Below, one piece after another: positions 44,686-53,069 of a stretch of 53,069 nucleotides of DNA; positions within the stretch are counted from its first letter, which is position 1; each line of letters begins with the position of its first letter. The stretch comes from Spirochaetaceae bacterium (GTDB lineage Bacteria; Spirochaetota; Spirochaetia; Treponematales; Treponemataceae): positions 1 to 53,069 of the forward strand of contig JAGAOP010000023.1 of NCBI GenBank assembly GCA_017623685.1, written 5' to 3'. The position numbers were made by a program, and so were the translations under genes. The notes below the pieces were generated by a model. The model was not told the DNA's origin, made no database searches, and saw only the letters and a list, made by a program, of their open reading frames with translations.

Positions 44686-45613
44686 AGGTGGTTTAGGCAA
44701 GGGACTCAGTGCCTTAATTCGTGAAAGCGAAGAATCAGAACAATTTACAGAAAAAACCTCTTTGGCAAATAGCAACAAAGCTATAGACTTACCCACAGGT
44801 ATTCAACTAGAAGAAAACGGAACTTTATCCTGCGACATTTCATTACTTGTGCCAAATCCTCACCAACCTCGCGTTGAATTCTCTCAAGATTCATTACAAG
44901 AACTAGCTGATTCAATAAGGCAACATGGAATTATTCAACCAGTAACAATAGAAACCACTGATACAGGAAATTTTTACATTATTGCTGGAGAACGTAGAAC
45001 TAGAGCTGCAAAATTAGCTGGATTAAAGCGAATCCCTATTCAGTTAAAAAAATACGACGAAGAACATAAACTAGAAGTTGCCCTTATCGAAAATATCCAA
45101 CGGGAAAACCTTAACCCTGTAGAAGAAGCTCAAGCATATCAAAAGTTAATGGAAATGAGTAATCTTAGCCAAGAAGAAGTTTCAAAACGAGTTGGAAAAA
45201 AGCGTTCTACTGTAGCAAATTCCTTGCGATTACTTAAATTACCAGAAGATATGCAAACTTCACTTGTAAATGGTCAAATTTCTGCTGGCCATGCCCGTGC
45301 TATTCTTTCAGTAATTAATCCCAGTGATCAAAGAATCTTGTTTGCTAGAATCATTGGCGGAAACCTTTCTGTTCGTGCAGCAGAAGAATATGCAACAGAA
45401 TTAAATAATGGTAACAAAGTTGTGGCTAAAAAAACTACAGAAAAAAACACTGTAAACAAAGACCCTGATTTAGCCGACTTAGAGCAACAATTTATTGATA
45501 AACTAGGAACAAAGGTTTCTATAAAAGGTAATTTGCAAAAGGGTTCTATTGTTATAGAATATTTTTCCAGTGACGATTTAGACAGACTATATAATCTTAT
45601 TAAAGGTGAATAA
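44678..45613 (+). CDS. parB: Chromosome-partitioning protein ParB (Spo0J)
   Basis: The N-terminus is KGGLGKGLSAL, followed by the ParB CTPase domain (LLVPNPHQPRVEFSQDSLQELADSIRQHGIIQPVTI, then IIAGERRTRAAKLAGL, with ENIQRENLNPVEEA). The helix-turn-helix VSKRVGKKRSTVANSLRLLKLP recognises parS, and a C-terminal dimerisation region follows. The start is GTG at 44678, eight bases inside parA. rmlA starts 18 bases after the stop. Confidence 0.96.
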   Translation: MAKGGLGKGLSALIRESEESEQFTEKTSLANSNKAIDLPTGIQLEENGTLSCDISLLVPNPHQPRVEFSQDSLQELADSIRQHGIIQPVTIETTDTGNFYIIAGERRTRAAKLAGLKRIPIQLKKYDEEHKLEVALIENIQRENLNPVEEAQAYQKLMEMSNLSQEEVSKRVGKKRSTVANSLRLLKLPEDMQTSLVNGQISAGHARAILSVINPSDQRILFARIIGGNLSVRAAEEYATELNNGNKVVAKKTTEKNTVNKDPDLADLEQQFIDKLGTKVSIKGNLQKGSIVIEYFSSDDLDRLYNLIKGE

Positions 45614-45631
45614 TTTTTTCAAGGTTATTTT

Positions 45632-46510
45632 ATGAAAGGTATAATTCTTGCTGGAGGTGCTGGCACCCGTCTTTACCCAATTACAAAGGCTGTATCAAAA
45701 CAACTTTTACCTTTGTACGATAAACCCATGATTTATTACCCTCTTTCAGTTTTAATGTTAGCTGGAATTAAAGATATATTGATTATTTCAACTCCAAGAG
45801 ACATTTCTTTGTTTAAGAATTTATTTTCTGACGGTAGTCAATTAGGAATGAATTTTCAATACGCTATTCAAGAAGAACCAAGAGGTTTAGCCGATGCCTT
45901 TATTGTTGGCAAAAATTTTATTGGTTCAGATAATGTAGCCCTAGTTTTAGGAGATAACATTTTCTACGGACAAAGTTTTACATCTGTTCTTGCATCTGCT
46001 GTAAAAAAAATCAATACTTGTGGTGGGGCTGTTATTTTTGGCTACTACGTAAAAGAGCCCTCTGCTTACGGTGTTGTAAATTTTGATAAAAATGGCAAAG
46101 TTCTTGGTATAGAAGAAAAACCCACTAATCCTAAATCAAAATATGCCGTACCGGGTTTATATTTTTATGATAACCAAGTTGTAGATATGGCTTCAAATAT
46201 ACAACCCTCTGCCCGTGGTGAAATAGAAATAACTTCAATTAATAATTTCTATCTTAATAAGGGACAACTTTCTGTTGAATTATTAGGGCGAGGAATGGCT
46301 TGGTTAGATACTGGCACCTATGACAGTTTTTTAGAAGCTTCAAACTATATTGCAACCATTCAAAAACGACAGGGACTTTATGTTTCTTGCATAGAAGAAA
46401 TTGCTTTTAGAAACGGCTGGATAACAAAATCCAACCTTTTAGATATTGCAAACTCTTATAAAACAGAATATGGTGAATACCTAAAATTCATCGCTTCTGA
46501 TTTAGCTTGA
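45632..46510 (+). CDS. rfbA: Glucose-1-phosphate thymidylyltransferase
   Basis: First step of dTDP-L-rhamnose synthesis (also called RmlA). Signature [42 protein letters not shown] and [10 protein letters not shown] are present, with length 292 typical. It follows parB by 18 bases, so it may share the par transcript. rfbC comes 77 bases later, after a possible own promoter. Confidence 0.96.
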   Translation: MKGIILAGGAGTRLYPITKAVSKQLLPLYDKPMIYYPLSVLMLAGIKDILIISTPRDISLFKNLFSDGSQLGMNFQYAIQEEPRGLADAFIVGKNFIGSDNVALVLGDNIFYGQSFTSVLASAVKKINTCGGAVIFGYYVKEPSAYGVVNFDKNGKVLGIEEKPTNPKSKYAVPGLYFYDNQVVDMASNIQPSARGEIEITSINNFYLNKGQLSVELLGRGMAWLDTGTYDSFLEASNYIATIQKRQGLYVSCIEEIAFRNGWITKSNLLDIANSYKTEYGEYLKFIASDLA

Positions 46511-46587
46511 TCTTATCTTTTAATTATCTGTTTAAATTTTATTTATAATATGTTATGCTTAAAATATATTAGTTTTGGAGAGGTAAT

Positions 46588-47169
46588 ATGGCTTTTATTT
46601 TTACTCCCTGTCCAATAAAAGGTTTATTTGAAATTCAGCCAAAAATATTTGGGGATAACCGAGGTTATTTTGCAGAAACATATAACGAAATAGATTTTTT
46701 TAATGCAGGAATAACAGAAAAATTTGTCCAAGATAATCAATCCTCCTCTGTTAAAGGAGTTCTTAGAGGGTTACATTTTCAAAAGCAACATCCTCAAGGA
46801 AAATTAGTTCGATGTCTACAAGGAAAGGTTTTTGATGTTGCCGTGGATTTAAGAAATGATTCTGTTACATTTGGAAAATGGCATGGAGTAATTCTTTCAG
46901 AGGAAAAACAAAATCAGTTTTATATTCCCCAAGGATTTGCTCATGGTTTTTTAGTTTTAAGCGATTCTGCAATTTTTGCATATAAATGTACTGATTTTTA
47001 CCATCCAGAGTATGAAAGTGGAATTATATACAATGATGCAACCCTGAATATAAACTGGAACAATATCGATGGTTCAATAAATCCAATTCTTTCAGAAAAG
47101 GATAAAAATCATCCTGTTTTTGACCCCAAAGAAAAATACTACGATATTAATGGAAACTGGATTGGTTAA
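46588..47169 (+). CDS. rfbC: dTDP-4-dehydrorhamnose 3,5-epimerase
   Basis: The cupin-type epimerase (RmlC) shows FGDNRGYFAETYNE, the catalytic histidine in RGLHFQKQHPQGKLVRCLQGKVFDVAVDLR, FYIPQGFAHGFLVL and YKCTDFYHPEYE with the active-site tyrosine. Length 193 is usual. A clear GGAGAGG site precedes the ATG. rfbD begins 51 bases after its stop. Confidence 0.96.
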   Translation: MAFIFTPCPIKGLFEIQPKIFGDNRGYFAETYNEIDFFNAGITEKFVQDNQSSSVKGVLRGLHFQKQHPQGKLVRCLQGKVFDVAVDLRNDSVTFGKWHGVILSEEKQNQFYIPQGFAHGFLVLSDSAIFAYKCTDFYHPEYESGIIYNDATLNINWNNIDGSINPILSEKDKNHPVFDPKEKYYDINGNWIG

Positions 47170-47220
47170 TTTTTTGTAACAGTTTCAGTAAAAGATTATA
47201 TTTTAACACTTGGAGGCAAT

Positions 47221-48123
47221 ATGGTTTGGGTAATTGGCAGTAAAGGAATGTTAGGTAGCGAAATCATCAAACAGTTGGAAATTAATCAAATATCCTTTAT
47301 TGGTACAGATATAGAAGTGGACATTACAAATCCAGCGGAATTATCTACTTTTGCCACCCAAAATTCAAATATTAACTGGATTATAAACTGTGCTGCATAT
47401 ACAAATGTAGATAAGGCTGAAAGCGAAATTGAGTTAGCAGAAAAAATAAATGCCACTGGAGCAGAAAATATTGCAAAGGTTGCAAAAGAAATTAGTGCAA
47501 AAATGATTCATATTTCCACAGATTATGTTTTTGACGGCAAGGGAAAAACACCTTACACAGAAATAATGAAAACTAACCCCACTGGGATTTATGGTAAAAC
47601 CAAAGAAAAAGGGGAAAAACTTGTATTACAAGAATTACCAGAAGCTTATATTTTTCGTACAGCTTGGTTATATGGCCCAAGAGGGAAAAATTTTGTATAT
47701 ACCATGGTAAACTTAATGAACAGCAAAGAGGAAATTTCTGTTGTAAAGGATCAAATTGGTTCACCTACTTGCACCTTAGACCTAGCACGATATATTATAG
47801 CTGTAATTTTAGGAGGCCAAGAAATACCAGGAAATCCTCACCCCAATGTTTACCCAGGCATATATCATTGTTCTGGTGAAGGTGAAAGTTCTTGGTATGA
47901 TTTTGCTTGTGAAATATATAAAATTGGTAGGGAAAAAAGAATTATAACCAAGGAATGTACAATTAAACCATGCTCAACAGAAGACTTTGGCTCAAGAGCA
48001 CCTAGACCAGCCTATTCTGTTTTATCTAAATCAAAACTAAAAAAAGCATTGCAAATTAAAATTCCCCATTGGAAAGAAAGTTTAAGAGCTTTTATGGCTA
48101 GTCCCATGTTTAAAGATAACTAA
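47221..48123 (+). CDS. rfbD: dTDP-4-dehydrorhamnose reductase
   Basis: The short-chain reductase (RmlD) has the NADPH site VIGSKGMLGSEII, NCAAYTNVDKAE, ISTDYVFDG and the catalytic YGKTKEKGE (YxxxK). C-terminal YHCSGEGESSWYDFA and SRAPRPAYSVLSKSKLKK are family typical. It yields dTDP-L-rhamnose. It sits between rfbC and rfbB. Confidence 0.96.
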   Translation: MVWVIGSKGMLGSEIIKQLEINQISFIGTDIEVDITNPAELSTFATQNSNINWIINCAAYTNVDKAESEIELAEKINATGAENIAKVAKEISAKMIHISTDYVFDGKGKTPYTEIMKTNPTGIYGKTKEKGEKLVLQELPEAYIFRTAWLYGPRGKNFVYTMVNLMNSKEEISVVKDQIGSPTCTLDLARYIIAVILGGQEIPGNPHPNVYPGIYHCSGEGESSWYDFACEIYKIGREKRIITKECTIKPCSTEDFGSRAPRPAYSVLSKSKLKKALQIKIPHWKESLRAFMASPMFKDN

Positions 48124-48139
48124 TACAAAAGGATAAAAT

Positions 48140-49279
48140 ATGAAAAACAGAACACTAAAAAACGTACTGGTAACAGGTGGTTCCGGCTTTATCGGTAGCA
48201 ACTTTATTCACTATCTATTTGGAATGTCAACTTCTGGAAACAAAAATTTCACCGACGCCGCCTTTGACGGAAAAGTTATAAATATTGATAATCTTACTTA
48301 TGCAGGTAATCCAGAAAACCTATCTAATATTGAATCAACTTTTGGCAAAGGTTGTCCACAAGAAAGACGACGTTATTTCTTTGAAAAAGGCGATATTTGT
48401 GATTCATCCTTTGTAACTTCTGTCTTAAAAAAATATGATATTGATACAATAGTTCATTTTGCAGCAGAAAGCCATGTGGACCGTTCAATTCTTGGACCAG
48501 AAGCTTTTATTAAAACAAATGTGATAGGAACTTATAGCTTACTTGAAAGTGCAAGAAATTTCTGGAAGCAAGAAGATTCAACTTTTAAAGAAGGAGTTAT
48601 TTTTCACCATATTTCCACCGACGAAGTTTATGGCTCTTTAGGAAAAACTGGATATTTTACAGAAACAACACCTTACGATCCAAGAAGTCCCTACTCTGCC
48701 AGCAAAGCCAGTAGTGATCATTTAGTAATGTCATATTTCCATACCTATGGTTTACCTGTAACCTTGTCGAACTGCACCAATAACTATGGACCATATCAAT
48801 TTCCAGAAAAATTAATCCCCCTAATGATATTAAACATGGCAAAAGGGGAAAAATTACCAGTATACGGAGATGGAAAAAATATCAGAGATTGGATTTATGT
48901 AGAAGACCACAATCGAGGAGTTTTACAGATTTTAAGACATGGTAAAATTGGCGAAAAATATAATATTGGTGGCGAAAATGAATGGGAAAACATTAAACTT
49001 TTAGAAAAACTAATTGAGCTTGTGGCAGAATCCTTAAAAAAAGATGAGCAAACTATTCGTAAAACCATTACCTTTGTAAAAGATCGCCCAGGACATGATA
49101 AACGATACGCTATCGATTGCTCAAAAATAAAAAAAGAACTGGGTTGGGAACGAAAAATGACATTTGAAGAAGGCTTAAGAGCAACTGTAAACTGGAACTT
49201 AAACAACAACCAATGGATTCAAAATATACTTTCTGGTTCCTACAAAAACTGGGTAGAAAAAAACTATAACCAACGCTAG
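48140..49279 (+). CDS. rfbB: dTDP-glucose 4,6-dehydratase
   Basis: The second step of the pathway (RmlB). TGGSGFIGSNFIHYLF binds NAD, HFAAESHVDRSI and ISTDEVYGSL hold the catalytic Asp/Glu-type residues, and YSASKASSDHL gives the Tyr/Lys pair. YGPYQFPEKLIPLMI and RDWIYVEDH are diagnostic. At 379 residues it is slightly longer than usual because of an insert (residues about 30-70). It is the last gene of the rfbACDB set. Its stop is TAG. Confidence 0.96.
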   Translation: MKNRTLKNVLVTGGSGFIGSNFIHYLFGMSTSGNKNFTDAAFDGKVINIDNLTYAGNPENLSNIESTFGKGCPQERRRYFFEKGDICDSSFVTSVLKKYDIDTIVHFAAESHVDRSILGPEAFIKTNVIGTYSLLESARNFWKQEDSTFKEGVIFHHISTDEVYGSLGKTGYFTETTPYDPRSPYSASKASSDHLVMSYFHTYGLPVTLSNCTNNYGPYQFPEKLIPLMILNMAKGEKLPVYGDGKNIRDWIYVEDHNRGVLQILRHGKIGEKYNIGGENEWENIKLLEKLIELVAESLKKDEQTIRKTITFVKDRPGHDKRYAIDCSKIKKELGWERKMTFEEGLRATVNWNLNNNQWIQNILSGSYKNWVEKNYNQR

Positions 49280-49313
49280 TTTTTTTTAATTATTAAGAAA
49301 AACAGTTAAAATC

Positions 49314-51131
49314 CTAGCTTTTTCGTGAAACAAAAGTAAGTATAGAAAAAATAAATAAACAAATAGATACACCAATTGAAATGGGCAAAACCGCAGTTCC
49401 CAGTAGGCTAATCATACTGTAATTAAGTAGTTTTTGAATATAGTGCAACATATTCAAAAATGCATACAGCATTACTGACAAAAATGGTAAAATAAAAGCC
49501 CAAGTTAATCTAAAACGGCTACCAGGAAGTAATCTGTAGTTCCAACCAATTCCAGCAGCAAGAATAAGAATAGCAACATATAAAATTGGTAAATTAATCC
49601 TATAACATAATGCTTGCAAATAAGTTTCTTTCGGGTAACCGTAATTTACGGTTTTTCGGGTAAACAAAAACAAATCCGACAAAGTCATTTCATCTGGGTC
49701 ATTAGATACATTTTTTAGCAAAAGAAAATCTTCATATGCCATAGGCAAAATCAAAAAACTAAAAGAATTATTTCTTCCAGAACTTATTACTTCTGAACTA
49801 AAAGTAAAATCAGGGCGACAAATTTCTTGATTTTGGATTCTATCTGCTGACTCTAACATCATCATTGGAACTGAATCAATAGAATCTAAATTACCTATTT
49901 GTTCTTTAGTCTTTTCGTCTAATGAAGTAACTGGCAAGGCTAGCATTTTTGCATATGGGACATAAAAAGACATTTCAAAATTACCATTTCTAGTATATTG
50001 ATAAACAGAAACATCCCTTAAAAGTTGAACCATACCGCCTGTATCTTTAACTGTTGCAGTTCCTTTTATATAGACTACATAAAAACTGCCATTGGGTCGA
50101 GTAACATAAAAGTAAATATTAGAATCATCTTCTAACATTCCTGATTCAGGAAGTTCATCAAAAAAGAAATAATTTTGTTGCATTTCGTAAGAGGCAATGG
50201 CGTAAAACCGTTCAATATCCCTATCTTTTGGATATTGTTTAGCCAAATCACCAAAGGCATAATAGGCACTTACAATATCTCCATCCACCAACATTTCATA
50301 AGCCTTCATTTTAGGTTTATACAATGTTTCAACTTCTGAATCTTGATAAACACCGATTTGTTCTAATTGATTCCAGGCTTCAGCAGCTAAAAATTTTGCG
50401 TCTAATTCATTGGCACTTCCAGTTTCTGCTGCAGAAATAGCTAACATTGAATAATAGTGAGCATCTATCCAATTTTCTGAATCAAAGCAATTTTTTGCCC
50501 TTTGCAATAGCTGATAAGAAGTCGCATTATTCATCATTAGAATTTCTTCTTGTGGCAAAGCAGGAATATCTATTTTTACATCAGGTACTGCTGTTTCTAG
50601 TAAATGATCAAATGAAACTTCACATTTATCGATTAGAATCGCTGCTTCTGGGGAATTAGGATATAAATTTTCAGCTGCTTTGGCATATTGATATGACACT
50701 GTATAGGACTTATCGTTAAAATATCTTTCCGCAGATTTTATATACTGAGAATACAGGGAAGGAGCTTCTTCCATATATTTTAAAGATTGTCGCAACAAGG
50801 GCATTGCTACTTCGTAAGTTATAGTTAAAAATGCAGAACCACAAAGTGCAGCAACTAAAATTTTTCTAAAAAACTTCATCATCGTTGGAGAAAACCTAAC
50901 TAAAATCGGTTTATCCAAGGAATTAAACATAAAAGTGTAGCCAATGACAAAGGCGCTAATTAATACACAGGGTAAAAGAGAACAAAACTGCAACAAAGAA
51001 AGTTTAATTTTGTAAGCAAATTCTGAGTTAGGTAACAATTCAGGTATTTCCGTTTGAAAAAAAACTAAAAATGCTGAAAAAAGAAAAACACAAAAACAGT
51101 ATATTATTGTAATGGCTACGACACGTTTCAT
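49314..51131 (-). CDS. Membrane protein with periplasmic TPR-like region, function unknown
   Basis: Three to four N-terminal hydrophobic segments (the first is ITIIYCFCVFLFSAFLVFF) are followed by a long soluble region of about 380 residues. It contains TPR-like helices (SAERYFNDKSYTVSYQYAKAAENLYPNSPEAAIL). Four C-terminal helices follow (from INLPILYVAILILAAGIGW). I do not recognise the family. It overlaps the upstream membrane gene by four bases, so the two form a pair. A role in envelope transport or organisation is a guess. Confidence 0.75.
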   Translation of the reverse strand: MKRVVAITIIYCFCVFLFSAFLVFFQTEIPELLPNSEFAYKIKLSLLQFCSLLPCVLISAFVIGYTFMFNSLDKPILVRFSPTMMKFFRKILVAALCGSAFLTITYEVAMPLLRQSLKYMEEAPSLYSQYIKSAERYFNDKSYTVSYQYAKAAENLYPNSPEAAILIDKCEVSFDHLLETAVPDVKIDIPALPQEEILMMNNATSYQLLQRAKNCFDSENWIDAHYYSMLAISAAETGSANELDAKFLAAEAWNQLEQIGVYQDSEVETLYKPKMKAYEMLVDGDIVSAYYAFGDLAKQYPKDRDIERFYAIASYEMQQNYFFFDELPESGMLEDDSNIYFYVTRPNGSFYVVYIKGTATVKDTGGMVQLLRDVSVYQYTRNGNFEMSFYVPYAKMLALPVTSLDEKTKEQIGNLDSIDSVPMMMLESADRIQNQEICRPDFTFSSEVISSGRNNSFSFLILPMAYEDFLLLKNVSNDPDEMTLSDLFLFTRKTVNYGYPKETYLQALCYRINLPILYVAILILAAGIGWNYRLLPGSRFRLTWAFILPFLSVMLYAFLNMLHYIQKLLNYSMISLLGTAVLPISIGVSICLFIFSILTFVSRKS

Positions 51132-52057
51132 TTATCAGCCTCCAAATTAGGATCTTTTCTGAACAAAGCAAAAAGAATACCTATACATGATAATAACAAG
51201 GCAATAATACAGTTCATTAGCCAAAAGGATATATTAAAATTTCCAAAAATATTTCCATTCCAACCAGAAAAATACAAAGCATTAACTGTTAGAATTACAA
51301 AAAAACCAACAAGAACAGAAATACTGTTTAATAGCCTCCATCGAAACAAACGTCTAAGCCCTAATAAAGAACTAAAAGCTAGCCCAATTGAAGCAAATAC
51401 TAACCATTTAAAAAATCCTTGTTCTATTGTTTCAAAAGCAAATTTTCCAATAAGACGATAAAAACTTAAAATTTTTTCTAGCCCCATGGGGATGTCCATG
51501 GTATCTTTAATTAATAAATCAGAAAAAGGCGTTGCAGCTTCTAGATTTATAGGTGCGTTAGAAATTTTCACAATACCATCTTTAGAACTAAAATCGTTGT
51601 TCAAATCGATATATATTCCGTCACTACTAACAGTATCAGGATAAATTGAAGAGTAAAAATAAACTCCCCCACTGTCTAACCTAAAGTATCTAGCACTAGG
51701 CAAATTGTGTATTTCGCTAGAATCTTTTGAATAAAAATGTCCTGCTCCATACAAACAAGAAGGAATAATTACAATCCAAGAAAGTAAAGAGGTAACTACT
51801 ATTGATAAGATATGATATAAAAGCTTACTGGGATGTCGAATTGTGTAATTGATTAAAAAAACAACAGAAACACTGGCAGAAATAGCACAAGAATATAATA
51901 ACCAAGACAAAGGGGAACTTTCTGAAGATGCAGTTAAACGTTCCCCAGCCACAACCATTGTTGTATGGGTATATAACATATATACTGCAAGCCCCAATAA
52001 GGAGCCTACAATACATATAACAAAAAAAACTAGTAAAGAAGAAACAAAAGTTCTCAT
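51128..52057 (-). CDS. Membrane protein, partner of the preceding TPR-like protein
   Basis: Three N-terminal helices (VSSLLVFFVICIVGSLLGLAVYML and two more), a periplasmic domain of about 90 residues (from HFYSKDSSEIHNLPSARYF), and three C-terminal helices (ending CIIALLLSCIGILFALF). The topology mirrors that of its downstream neighbour: a soluble domain set between two helix bundles. The four-base overlap implies coupled translation. No family is recognised; the layout recalls LptF/LptG-type half-transporters but I see no supporting motif. Confidence 0.72.
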   Translation of the reverse strand: MRTFVSSLLVFFVICIVGSLLGLAVYMLYTHTTMVVAGERLTASSESSPLSWLLYSCAISASVSVVFLINYTIRHPSKLLYHILSIVVTSLLSWIVIIPSCLYGAGHFYSKDSSEIHNLPSARYFRLDSGGVYFYSSIYPDTVSSDGIYIDLNNDFSSKDGIVKISNAPINLEAATPFSDLLIKDTMDIPMGLEKILSFYRLIGKFAFETIEQGFFKWLVFASIGLAFSSLLGLRRLFRWRLLNSISVLVGFFVILTVNALYFSGWNGNIFGNFNISFWLMNCIIALLLSCIGILFALFRKDPNLEADK

Positions 52058-52150
52058 CTTTTATAGAATACCTCAAACAAAAGACAAATACACTAAAAGG
52101 CAAGATTTAGAAAAGCTTTATACAAGCAAAAGTCTTGCAAAAGAATTGAA

Positions 52151-52699
52151 CTAACCTAATTGAATCTGCCCTTGAATATCCACAGCTATTATGGATTTAC
52201 ACTCTGAACATCTGAACCTACCAGCACAAGATGCTCTAAGCTTTTTAGAACACACAGGACATGAAAAAATCTTTGGGAAAACACTAATTTCTGCCCGTTG
52301 TCCTTGATGGAAAAAGGCTAACCCTTCTTCCAAACTATTTTTTATATTAAAAAGTTGCGAAAAACCTAAAAGCTGAAAAACTTCTGCTACTGTAGGCTGA
52401 AGTCCAAACAACACAATGTCACCATTTTGTTTTTTTGTAGTTTTTAACAGCAAAGAGAAAACCCCAATTCCTGTGGAGCTAACATATTTTAAACCTTCAC
52501 AGTTAAATATTAGGTTCACGAAACCTGATTCAAAAACCTTTTCCACTTGTTGTTGAAAAAAAGAAGAATTATAGGTATCAATGTAACCAATTAAATGTAA
52601 CAAGATGCCTTCTTTAATATCATTGCATTCTTGTAAAACAATTTTCAAACTGTCATTTACCGAGGAATCAAAACCCTGCACTAAATCATCATTTCGCAT
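52151..52699 (-). CDS. STAS-domain protein (anti-sigma-factor antagonist) with zinc ribbon
   Basis: Residues about 20-125 form a STAS domain. The phosphorylatable serine lies in GLKYVSSTGIGVFSLL, as in SpoIIAA-type antagonists. The last 50 residues carry CPVCSKKLRASCAGRFRCSEC, a four-cysteine zinc ribbon that is unusual in this family. The ATG at 52699 is preferred because AAAGGA lies seven bases upstream. No partner kinase or phosphatase is adjacent. It may regulate a sigma factor such as that at 17499-18476, but that link is inference. Confidence 0.88.
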   Translation of the reverse strand: MRNDDLVQGFDSSVNDSLKIVLQECNDIKEGILLHLIGYIDTYNSSFFQQQVEKVFESGFVNLIFNCEGLKYVSSTGIGVFSLLLKTTKKQNGDIVLFGLQPTVAEVFQLLGFSQLFNIKNSLEEGLAFFHQGQRAEISVFPKIFSCPVCSKKLRASCAGRFRCSECKSIIAVDIQGQIQLG

Positions 52700-52811
52700 A
52701 ATAAATCCTTTTAAAGGGCTCAACAGAACCATAATGCAATATTCTTATATGATATACCATAAAGTCCTTTTCTGTCAAACAATTTTACTTGAATCTCAAC
52801 AACTTACTATA

Positions 52812-52918
52812 AAATCACCTTAAATGCAACTCGTTAATAATTCACTTTGATTAAAAGAGATTGCATCTTCCTGAACAAAATATCGACTGTATATTTTGTT
52901 TAAATATTTGGGTGATTT
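52812..52918. ncRNA. Candidate structured RNA, multi-stem
   Basis: AAATCACC (52812-52819) pairs with GGTGATTT (52911-52918). Inside, ATGCAA (52824-52829) pairs with TTGCAT (52861-52866), and AACAAAATAT (52874-52883) forms a perfect 10-bp hairpin with ATATTTTGTT (52891-52900) over the loop CGACTGT. A terminator follows at 52938. No open frame covers the region. Together this suggests a plus-strand small RNA. The class is not recognised and no confident promoter was found (a TATAAA lies at 52808-52813, which overlaps the first stem). Confidence 0.4.
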
Positions 52919-52937
52919 GTCCTGTTTTATTCAATTC

Positions 52938-52972
52938 AAACACCCGAAAGTCGAGGTTCGGGTGTTTTTTTT
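52938..52972 (+). terminator. Rho-independent terminator
   Basis: AAACACCCGAA (52938-52948) pairs with TTCGGGTGTTT (52957-52967), followed by a run of T residues to 52972. No plus-strand coding gene lies upstream, so it most likely ends a non-coding transcript. Confidence 0.8.
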
Positions 52973-53041
52973 GACCTTATAGGTTTTTGTAAGTTGGCTT
53001 CTCTCATCGACTTACACAAGGGTTCGAGTCCTTTGAAGGTC
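52973..53041 (+). other. tRNA-like element, 3' half canonical, 5' half abnormal
   Basis: The 3' half reads as a T arm AAGGG-TTCGAGT-CCTTT (53018-53034) directly joined to an acceptor strand GAAGGTC (53035-53041). This can pair with GACCTTA at 52973-52979 with one mismatch. The 38 bases between do not form D and anticodon arms. Instead GTAAGT and ACTTAC pair around a 15-base loop. It is probably a tRNA remnant or a tRNA-like part of a larger RNA, not a working tRNA. Confidence 0.35.
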
Positions 53042-53069
53042 TATAAAGGGTTAAGTGATAATGCAACTA

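Noticed and set aside
51128..52057. LptF/LptG lipopolysaccharide transporter
   Set aside because: Topology is similar, but no family motif is visible and treponemes generally lack classical LPS.
52800..53045. tmRNA
   Set aside because: The 3' half is tRNA-like, but no tag-peptide frame ending in Ala-Ala and a stop was found and a terminator lies in the middle.
52820..53069. Integron attC sites
   Set aside because: The imperfect inverted repeats lack the paired GTTRRRY/RYYYAAC core sites, and no cassette genes or integrase are visible.

Overview
The window looks like a chromosomal segment of a host-associated, low-G+C spirochaete, most likely a Treponema. The main evidence is a minus-strand flagellar run in the spirochaete order flbD-motA-motB-fliL-fliM-fliY-fliZ-fliP. 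A UPF0164-type outer-membrane protein, several lipoproteins with loose spirochaetal lipoboxes, a bactofilin and many tail-to-tail gene overlaps fit this. Genus assignment is inference from gene order and families; no rRNA lies in the window. There is no prophage, CRISPR array or intact insertion sequence. The only mobile-element trace is a possible transposase 3' end at the left edge.

Layout: 1-90 possible transposase tail; 135-1362 two-part ThrE-type exporter (minus); 1459-3710 NADP-isocitrate dehydrogenase and an HD-GYP response regulator (plus); 3719-4828 murI and a zinc-ribbon protein (minus); 4881-6088 pentapeptide-repeat protein and a metallo-beta-lactamase-fold protein (plus); 6078-9723 a lipoprotein with an HExxH motif, an unknown protein, cysK and a coiled-coil protein; 9813-14331 an envelope-type cluster (UPF0164 protein, lipoprotein, frameshifted mtaB, TPR protein, bactofilin); 14456-14875 terminator, a 94-bp tandem repeat, tRNA-Pro and tRNA-Arg; 15189-17517 phosphoglucomutase and a DnaQ-like exonuclease; 17499-19502 a sigma-70 factor and a LysM protein; 19536-26927 an HD-domain gene and the flagellar operon; 27130-27989 trxA and a DUF308 protein; 28089-30119 a secreted GH13 amylase lipoprotein; 30342-32576 a degenerate-GGDEF/EAL protein; 32629-36150 GNAT, GH3 and trxB; 36224-36450 tRNA-Cys and three stem-loops; 36461-41750 threonine synthase, a DUF2156 protein and proA-proB-proC; 41866-43832 an unknown protein and a methyltransferase; 43930-49279 parA-parB followed by rfbACDB for dTDP-L-rhamnose (plus); 49314-52699 two membrane proteins and a STAS/zinc-ribbon protein (minus); 52733-53069 non-coding, with strong predicted RNA structure.

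Two otherwise normal genes are interrupted. motA carries an in-frame TAG at codon 96. mtaB has a one-base frameshift near 12909. Either they are sequence errors or this strain has lost stator function and one tRNA modification. The most interesting unexplained structure is non-coding: the tRNA-Pro-linked 94-bp repeat, the structured leaders of pgm and proA, the stem-loops after tRNA-Cys, and the hairpin cluster plus tRNA-like 3' half at the right edge. The flagellar operon stops at fliP, with a YfbR-like HD-domain gene where fliQ normally follows.
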